The position numbers and the translations under genes are program-made. Below, in pieces: positions 56,801 to 64,000 of a stretch of DNA of 64,000 nucleotides (within the stretch, counting starts at the first letter, position 1; each line of letters opens with the position of its first letter). Under the pieces are notes generated by a model that did no database searches, was not told where the DNA came from, and saw nothing but the letters and a program-made list of their open reading frames with translations. The DNA is from Gluconacetobacter diazotrophicus PA1 5 (GTDB lineage: Bacteria; Pseudomonadota; Alphaproteobacteria; Acetobacterales; Acetobacteraceae), in assembly GCF_000067045.1 (NCBI RefSeq), contig NC_010125.1, positions 1,526,001 through 1,590,000 of the forward strand. Reading direction: 5' to 3'.

Positions 56801-57251
56801 AGTTCGGGCGAGCGTGGCGGGAGCGGCAGGATGGTGATGTTGGCGGGGATATCGAGTTTCGGGCTGGTATGCCACGCTGCCTGATCGACGATGAGGATAG
56901 CGTGAGCGCCCGGCGCTACGGCCTGCGAGATCTCGTCGAGATGCCGGTTCATGGCGTGGAGGTTGCACCAGGGCAGGACGAGGGCCGCTCCCTTGCCTAG
57001 CGCCGGACAGATCGCTCCGAAGATCCAGGCCGAACGTGTGCGCTGATCGGCAGGCGCGCGTGGACGGGTGCCGCGTCTGGCCCAGCGGCGCGTCAGCTTC
57101 GTTTTCTGGCCGACCCTCGCCTCGTCGCCCCACCAGAGTTCGATGGCCTTGCCGGGATGCCGGGCCCGGATCCCGGCCATGACTGTAAATGCTGGATGAA
57201 AAGTCCGCAGAAGTGCTGGATGAAAAATCCCCAGTTTCTGGTTTCTGGGGA

Positions 57252-59341
<2,090 letters not shown>

Positions 59342-59383
59342 CTGCTCGCCCTTCCGTCGGCATAGGCAGGTTATTTGGGGAAC

Positions 59384-59421
59384 GACCGTCCTGGCGGGGG
59401 CATGCCCCCGCCAGGACGGTC
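59384..59421. repeat. 38-bp perfect palindrome in the IS21 leader
   Basis: GACCGTCCTGGCGGGGGC followed by AT and the exact reverse complement of the first 18 bases. It lies 43 bp upstream of the istA start, inside the IS21. An RNA from outside would fold into a very stable hairpin, so it may shield istA from read-through. Confidence 0.75.
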
Positions 59422-60093
59422 CTCGGTCAAACTGGGGAAATTTCAGCCAGCCGTTTTGAGGAGATTACATCCAGCACTGACACATGACGTCGGGGAAGCT
59501 TTTTTAAAAACGTCCTGGGCCTCGGGATCCTGGGCATGGTGCCGGGGGCGTCCCGTCAGAAGGCGGAAGTCGAGGCCCCGGATAACGGCGCTCAGCCGGC
59601 TGCGCGAAAGAGAGACGCCGAATTCCTCATAAAGCCATTGCCCCAGATCAGCCTGCCGCCAGCGCACCACCCCATGCACGGCAGCGATCGGGCCGTCCTC
59701 GATCCGGCGCATCAGCGCTTCCAACATGGCTGGTGTCAGGCGGGGAACGACACCGCCCCCATGATGATCCCGCACGCCATCCGGGCCCTCGGCGTTGAAA
59801 CGCACCACCCAGTCCCGCACAATCTGCCGATCCGTCCCAGCCAGTCGTGCCGCGTCTCCGCGTGACGCACCATCGTAGATCGCCGCCAGCGCCAGAAGCC
59901 GACGCGCCTGGCCCGCATGCCTCGTTGTCCGCGCCAGAGCACGCAGTCCCGCCGCATCATAATCCTCACGCAACGCTAACGCCCCGCCCATTCGGATGCC
60001 TCCCGCCCGGTTCGGCATCCTGTGAATCACAGCTCGTTCCAGAACGATACCGTCAGGCAATCACATATGAGTCAGGGCGGACCGGAGTTGGTA

Positions 60094-60234
60094 TTATGTC
60101 TTAAGAACCGAGCCTGTCGCCTTGATATCCAACCAGAACAAAACATGAAATCACCAATTTCCTACGCTATGATCCTTCCACAAGGCCTTGGATATATCAG
60201 GTCGAGGTAATGGAACTCTCTCAGGAGGTGGATC
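60094..60234. other. Leader of the Rep-like gene
   Basis: 141 bp, AT-richer than surroundings, with AGGAGGT 6 nt before ATG 60235. No iterons recognised. Confidence 0.4.
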
Positions 60235-61680
60235 ATGGTCTCTTCTCGGAAGCGATGCGCGACATTTACGGAATTGGCAGCCCCGTGGACGGGACGCAAA
60301 ACCGGTATCGATTACGACTTGCGTGAACGCCTTCAGAATATGGATGCCCGTCCTCTCCGCCTTATGAAAGAGGCAGGTCTTGCGATCTATACCAGAACCG
60401 AGGCGATGGATCGTGTGGGCGATGTGACCTTAGGGGTTGAGCACCTGCCCGGCATGCGCCTGCGCCGCACGTTGCTCATTCCTTCGCAGGCCTATGGCAT
60501 CCGGCGGCAGTTAGCAGACGATCTTTTGTATTTTCATACGCTGACCTTCCCGAAAAAACGCTGTGTTTCAAACAGCCGGGATACCAGGAACTGTGCGGGA
60601 AAACTTGTTCCTGTCATCCCCCTATGTGTTGGAACATTTACCTCAAAAGAACATGTTGGCGTTTATGGTGATCTTAAAAAAGAGATGAAGCAACTGCGGG
60701 CTCGTATCAGTCGAATGCTCTATTGGTATAACACCAGTTTTTATGCGCAGTTTGGCTTTCAAATTCATTTGCTCATGAATGACTTTGCTTTCGCGCACTG
60801 TTCCAAACGAGAGGTTAAGGTCAACGGGCATGTCAATTTCTTCTATACGCTCAGCAAGCGCATGCCCAAGGAGATTTGGGCAGGTTTTTGTCAGACCGTA
60901 AGAGAGAAATTTAAGCTCGGATTTTATATTGATGGTCCTGTTCGCTCCCATAGCGACACTATGGATTACATGGTCAAGCTGTATAAGGCAGAGCGAACAA
61001 AGAAGGACGAACTTCTTTTTTCCGATCTGTCCGATGAGGCGGCAATCTGGTTTCTCGAAGAACTGAACGGGATGCGCAATGTAACCCCGCGAGGGGACTT
61101 TGCCGCGTTTCGGAGAAAGCTGAAAGCAAGCGGTGAGAAGGTGGTCCGGAAGAAAGCCGTTCCAACGCCGAAAAACCCGACCCCTGGTCACAAACTGGTC
61201 AGAACCAGGAAACTGAGCTCGCGGATCCTGTCCGGCGCGGACAGTTCTCCTTTTCCAAAGGGAAGCGTAAGACCGGGAGCGAAAAAAGCGCCGGTGGAGA
61301 ATATGATTGTGGCGCGGGAGCGCCCGTCACCGACTGCGGCTGGTATCTGGCAGCCCCATACGCTGGTCAGGAATTTCACGCTGACGCCTGTGACCGAACA
61401 GGGGAAGCGTAACCTTGGTCTTCTCCGACGGCATCACCTGCAGGCTCTTGGGTGGGCGCAGAAGAACGGGTGGTCTGGCCGCCCCTCGGGCGCTCTGGCG
61501 CGCCTTTTCGCCCCGCAGCATAATCCTGACGATGAGAGAGGGTTTATGTATGCTAACTCTCCCAGACTGGTGGCAGATTGTGCTGATGAGGGGGGCGTAG
61601 AGGATGCGTTCTGGCGGGAAATCATGGCGGCAGAGGTGGCTATGCGCGCCCAACAGGGAGGGATGGGGCATCGGATCTGA
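60235..61680 (+). CDS. Putative plasmid replication initiator (Rep)
   Basis: 481 residues with a strong AGGAGGT site. Middle region: YAQFGFQIHLLMNDFAFAHC near residues 176-195 is reminiscent of an HUH-like H.HLL motif with a single His, and SDTMDYMVKLYKAERTKKDE near 240-260 resembles the Y..K helix of rolling-circle Rep proteins. The C-terminal 200 residues are basic and low complexity (SSRILSGADSSPFPKGSVRP). It converges on plasmid-type genes at the right edge. Assignment is by resemblance only; it may be another plasmid protein. Confidence 0.4.
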   Translation: MVSSRKRCATFTELAAPWTGRKTGIDYDLRERLQNMDARPLRLMKEAGLAIYTRTEAMDRVGDVTLGVEHLPGMRLRRTLLIPSQAYGIRRQLADDLLYFHTLTFPKKRCVSNSRDTRNCAGKLVPVIPLCVGTFTSKEHVGVYGDLKKEMKQLRARISRMLYWYNTSFYAQFGFQIHLLMNDFAFAHCSKREVKVNGHVNFFYTLSKRMPKEIWAGFCQTVREKFKLGFYIDGPVRSHSDTMDYMVKLYKAERTKKDELLFSDLSDEAAIWFLEELNGMRNVTPRGDFAAFRRKLKASGEKVVRKKAVPTPKNPTPGHKLVRTRKLSSRILSGADSSPFPKGSVRPGAKKAPVENMIVARERPSPTAAGIWQPHTLVRNFTLTPVTEQGKRNLGLLRRHHLQALGWAQKNGWSGRPSGALARLFAPQHNPDDERGFMYANSPRLVADCADEGGVEDAFWREIMAAEVAMRAQQGGMGHRI

Positions 61681-61914
61681 AATTCCCCCTGTTTCATCGC
61701 TATCATTTCAGCGTCTACACCATCTGATGACCCTCCAGAGGGGTATCAGCCTTTGGGAGGACGTCTGGCTTCGTCTTGAACACCTCAGGGAGGGTCTTGG
61801 ACTCAGGAGCGCTTTGCCTTGCCAGAATGAGCGTGTGTAGGCCTCCTCTGGGCGGGGAAATAAAAAAGGGGAGGCATAAAGTGCTCCCCTCTGGGCTTTG
61901 GTTTATTGAGGCTC
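61681..61914. other. Gap between convergent genes
   Basis: 234 bp without a credible gene. GCCTCC at 61841 and GGAGGC at 61870 could form a loose hairpin around an A-rich loop, perhaps a shared terminator. Confidence 0.35.
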
Positions 61915-61943
61915 TCAATCGCGGTATTTTCTCCAGCCTCTTA

Positions 61944-62873
61944 GAGCCCGATCCGAAAGTTTTTGAACAATACCAGCCTGTTGTGATTCATCCGTCTTTG
62001 CGAAGAGATGGAGTGAATGGTGACATGGACTGGTATTGCCCGACGTGAACATAGCCGGGAAGGGTTGCGATATCCATCGGATATGACGGACGGGGAGTGG
62101 GCTTTGATCATGCCATTTGTACCCCCGGCGAAACGGGGCGGTCGCCCCCGCACTACGGATATGCGCGAGGTGGTCAACGCGATGCTCTACATAGCCTCGG
62201 CCGGGTGTGCGTGGCGCCTGCTGCCGAAATGCTTTCCGCCGGTCTCGACCGTCAGGCGCTATTTTTACGCCTGGCGTGGTGCCGGAGTGTTCGAAGTCAT
62301 GAATACGGTGCTGGTCATGAGCCTGCGCGAGATCGAGGGGCGTGAAGCCTCTCCGAGCGCGGGCGTGATTGACAGCCAGTCGGTGAAAACCACGGAAAGT
62401 GGCGGGCTTTCGGGCTATGACGCGGGGAAGAAGGTCAAGGGCCGCAAGCGCCATATTGTGACGGATACCTGCGGCTTCCTGATCTTTCTCCTCGTTCATG
62501 CCGCCGACATCCAGGACCGTGATGGGGCTGTTGATGTCCTGGCAGCGATACGCAGGCGCTTTCCCTGGCTGCGCCACATCTTCGCTGATGGCGGCTATGC
62601 TGGCGACAAATTGCGATCCGCGCTCGCCTCCATGGGAAAATGGACCCTTGAAATCATCAGGCGGTCCGATACGGCGAAGGGCTTTCAGATCCTGCCGCGC
62701 CGCTGGGTGGTTGAACGGACATTCGCATGGCTGGGACGGTGCAGGCGGCTCGCCAAAGACTGGGAACAATCCATTGCTTCCTCAACCGCATGGACATTGA
62801 TCGCCTCGATCCGAATGCTCACACGACGGACAGCAAGGCATTGTCACGGTTGAAGAACTTTCGGATCGGGCTC
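61944..62873 (+). mobile_element. IS5-A copy 5, complete
   Basis: 930 bp, perfect tips GAGCCCGATCCGAAAGTT, target duplication TTA at 61941-61943 and 62874-62876. This is the reference copy for the four damaged ones. Confidence 0.96.
62017..62853 (+). CDS. IS5-family transposase (IS5-A), intact
   Basis: 278 residues. MVTWTGIARREHSREGLRYP then SDMTDGEWALIMPFVPPAKR; catalytic GVIDSQSVKTTESGG (Asp), IFADGGYAGD (Asp), [20 protein letters not shown] (Glu). IS1031-like group by TNA target and length. Likely source of the other IS5-A copies. Confidence 0.95.
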   Translation: MVTWTGIARREHSREGLRYPSDMTDGEWALIMPFVPPAKRGGRPRTTDMREVVNAMLYIASAGCAWRLLPKCFPPVSTVRRYFYAWRGAGVFEVMNTVLVMSLREIEGREASPSAGVIDSQSVKTTESGGLSGYDAGKKVKGRKRHIVTDTCGFLIFLLVHAADIQDRDGAVDVLAAIRRRFPWLRHIFADGGYAGDKLRSALASMGKWTLEIIRRSDTAKGFQILPRRWVVERTFAWLGRCRRLAKDWEQSIASSTAWTLIASIRMLTRRTARHCHG

Positions 62874-63482
62874 TTACATCTTCAAGGGGAGGAAGGACCA
62901 GAAGGGCTCTGAACAGGCGGCTTCCAATCGTCCAGCCTATGATGAGGCGAAGGGTCACAAAAAGCATTGTGCCTGCACCCAGAAGGGCCCAGGGACTGTA
63001 GGAGCAAAGTCCCTCTGAGAAATTGCCATCAGAGCCGACAGACCACCCCTCCCATGTTTTTGCCAGCCAGACGCCGAACAGGACAAGCACTGGGCCTATG
63101 ATCCATTGTGTGATGGCGACGTTCTTCTCTTTCGCGCGTGTCTGCCGCTCCAGGGTCTGTTCGAGAGAGTCTGCGATGCTTCGTGTCAGGGTCTGGGCCA
63201 GTTCAGCCTGTCGGGCTGCAAGGCGGGCCTGAGCGGTTGCCTCTGCCTGTGACTGGGCGGTTTCAAATGCATTGAGCGCTCGGGTCGTCGCCTGTTCCAG
63301 ATTGGCGGAAAGCGCGTTCAGGGTCGTTCTGGTGAATTCCGTCACCAGAAGGCGCACGACCTCAGGGTCATCGGGACTGAGGGCCATGGTTTCCAGAGCG
63401 GCCCAGACACGCTGTCGGTCTTCGGGAGCCATCTTCAGGGCTTTGGCAGTATCGTGAAAGATCGTCATGATATTCCCCTTTC

Positions 63483-64000
63483 TCATGCCAGACCGAGAAG
63501 GCCTGCCGCCGGGGCGAGGCCTTTGTGGAAATCCCGCACGAAGTGAGACACGGCACTCCGTTCTGTAATGGTCAGGTCCGGGTGTGTCAGGCATTGGGCA
63601 TATCGCAGGTTCAGCGCATTGACCTTGGCACGGATGCCGGGCTGAAGGCCGGGCATGGTGATTTCAACACCCCCTTTAGAGATGAGAAGATCACGGGCTT
63701 TGCCGTAACGGCGCTGACCTGCGACTTCATGGCCATACCAGTATGGAAAGTCGTCGCGCAGATGTCGGCTTTCCCGGAGGTTGAGGACTGCGACATGGTC
63801 GACCAGATCTGTGCCGAAGGTTTCCAGGTGATGGCCGACGGATTGGGCACTCTCGATTTCATTGTCGAGCAGATGCACAAGGGTCAGTCGGACATGGTTC
63901 TCTGTCAGGGCAGTCAGAAACCCCTCGACGGTTTTGCCATCACCAGTGTCAATGATCCTCGAAATTTCAAACCGTGATCCACCCGGCAGATCATGCAGGA
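63483..64000 (-). CDS. Putative P-loop ATPase (ParA/TraL-like), C-terminal part
   Basis: The frame is open to the right edge (172 residues visible): LHDLPGGSRFEISRIIDTGD, LTENHVRLTLVHLLDNEIES, DHVAVLNLRESRHLRDDFPY and ends AGLLGLA at TGA 63483. D.PGGS followed by a long beta/alpha part with VLNL is what the Walker B half of MinD/ParA/TraL-like conjugation or partition ATPases looks like; the Walker A would be off the window. A GTG at 63878 is not a real start. Family assignment is tentative. Confidence 0.45.
   Translation of the reverse strand, partial: LHDLPGGSRFEISRIIDTGDGKTVEGFLTALTENHVRLTLVHLLDNEIESAQSVGHHLETFGTDLVDHVAVLNLRESRHLRDDFPYWYGHEVAGQRRYGKARDLLISKGGVEITMPGLQPGIRAKVNALNLRYAQCLTHPDLTITERSAVSHFVRDFHKGLAPAAGLLGLA

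Larger units (their letters stand above)
61915..63468 (-). pseudogene. Coiled-coil membrane protein of plasmid type, split by IS5-A copy 5
   Basis: Start ATG 63468 with AGGGGAA upstream: MTIFHDTAKALKMAPEDRQR. Residues about 60-115 form a coiled coil (TRALNAFETAQSQAEATAQA, RLAARQAELAQTLTRSIADS). Two spans follow (WIIGPVLVLFGVWLAKTW and SPWALLGAGTMLFVTLRLII). IS5-A enters near the C-terminus; deleting it and one TTA gives LPPLEDVRGWRKYRD and stop at 61915, 206 residues. It lies 14 bp after the P-loop-like gene, so an operon. No family recognised; the loss of 5 residues may be harmless. Confidence 0.65.

Overview
The window reads as an alpha-proteobacterial, acetic-acid-bacterium type replicon (Acetobacteraceae, Gluconacetobacter/Komagataeibacter-like). 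The basis is high GC, the predicted proteins (GMC and zinc alcohol dehydrogenases, a small lipoprotein/membrane-protein stress cluster), and a dense load of IS5 (TNA-target), IS110, IS481, IS630 and IS21 elements. The genus is inference from gene content, not from a marker search.

Layout. 1-3.4 kb is ordinary chromosome-like sequence: the C-terminally cut TolC-type efflux protein, lepA and tRNA-Ser(GGA). Just after the tRNA lies an integrase N-terminal remnant and half an IS256, so the tRNA is a probable old att site. 4.5-8.1 kb is a leftward run of membrane, lipoprotein and PfpI-like genes. 8.4-15.6 kb is a metabolic cluster (hexuronate-type MFS carrier, zinc alcohol dehydrogenase, GMC dehydrogenase, CoA-transferase). 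It contains a breakpoint where an ABC sugar permease and an aldehyde dehydrogenase have both lost their 5' halves. 15.8-20.5 kb is a scrapyard of truncated and nested IS. 20.5-28.8 kb carries small secreted/STN/HTH genes and the debris of a Trb-type integrative conjugative element: DUF2840, a DUF3363 relaxase and the CopG regulator that normally precedes trbB, split by an IS110 followed by a 202-bp tandem duplication. 29.1-35.6 kb is more IS, including a three-level nest (IS5 in IS110 in IS630) sitting in a PsiE-like gene. 35.9-47.4 kb is an intact potassium island: Kup, an outer-membrane barrel, a 27-aa peptide and kdpFABCDE. 47.5-51 kb is IS again. 51.3-56.4 kb holds a small HTH-like gene and a large UPF1-like SF1 helicase gene split by an IS481. 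56.6-60.1 kb is an IS630 split by an IS21. 60.2-64 kb looks like a plasmid backbone: a putative Rep protein, a coiled-coil/membrane protein gene split by an IS5, and the C-terminal part of a putative P-loop ATPase.

How it works together. The functional core is the K+ module: KdpFABC is the high-affinity ATP-driven pump, KdpDE its sensor/regulator, Kup a constitutive carrier and the barrel a possible outer-membrane entry. Most of the remaining structure is a record of IS activity. Several insertions can be removed on paper, together with one target duplication, and exactly restore the host reading frame (helicase at 51861-56405, IS110 transposase at 32714-34785, PsiE-like gene at 31801-35718, IS630 transposase at 56629-59991, coiled-coil gene at 61915-63468), which shows these are recent events. 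The strongest candidate for something little described is the interrupted helicase with a long coiled-coil insert between Walker A and Walker B.
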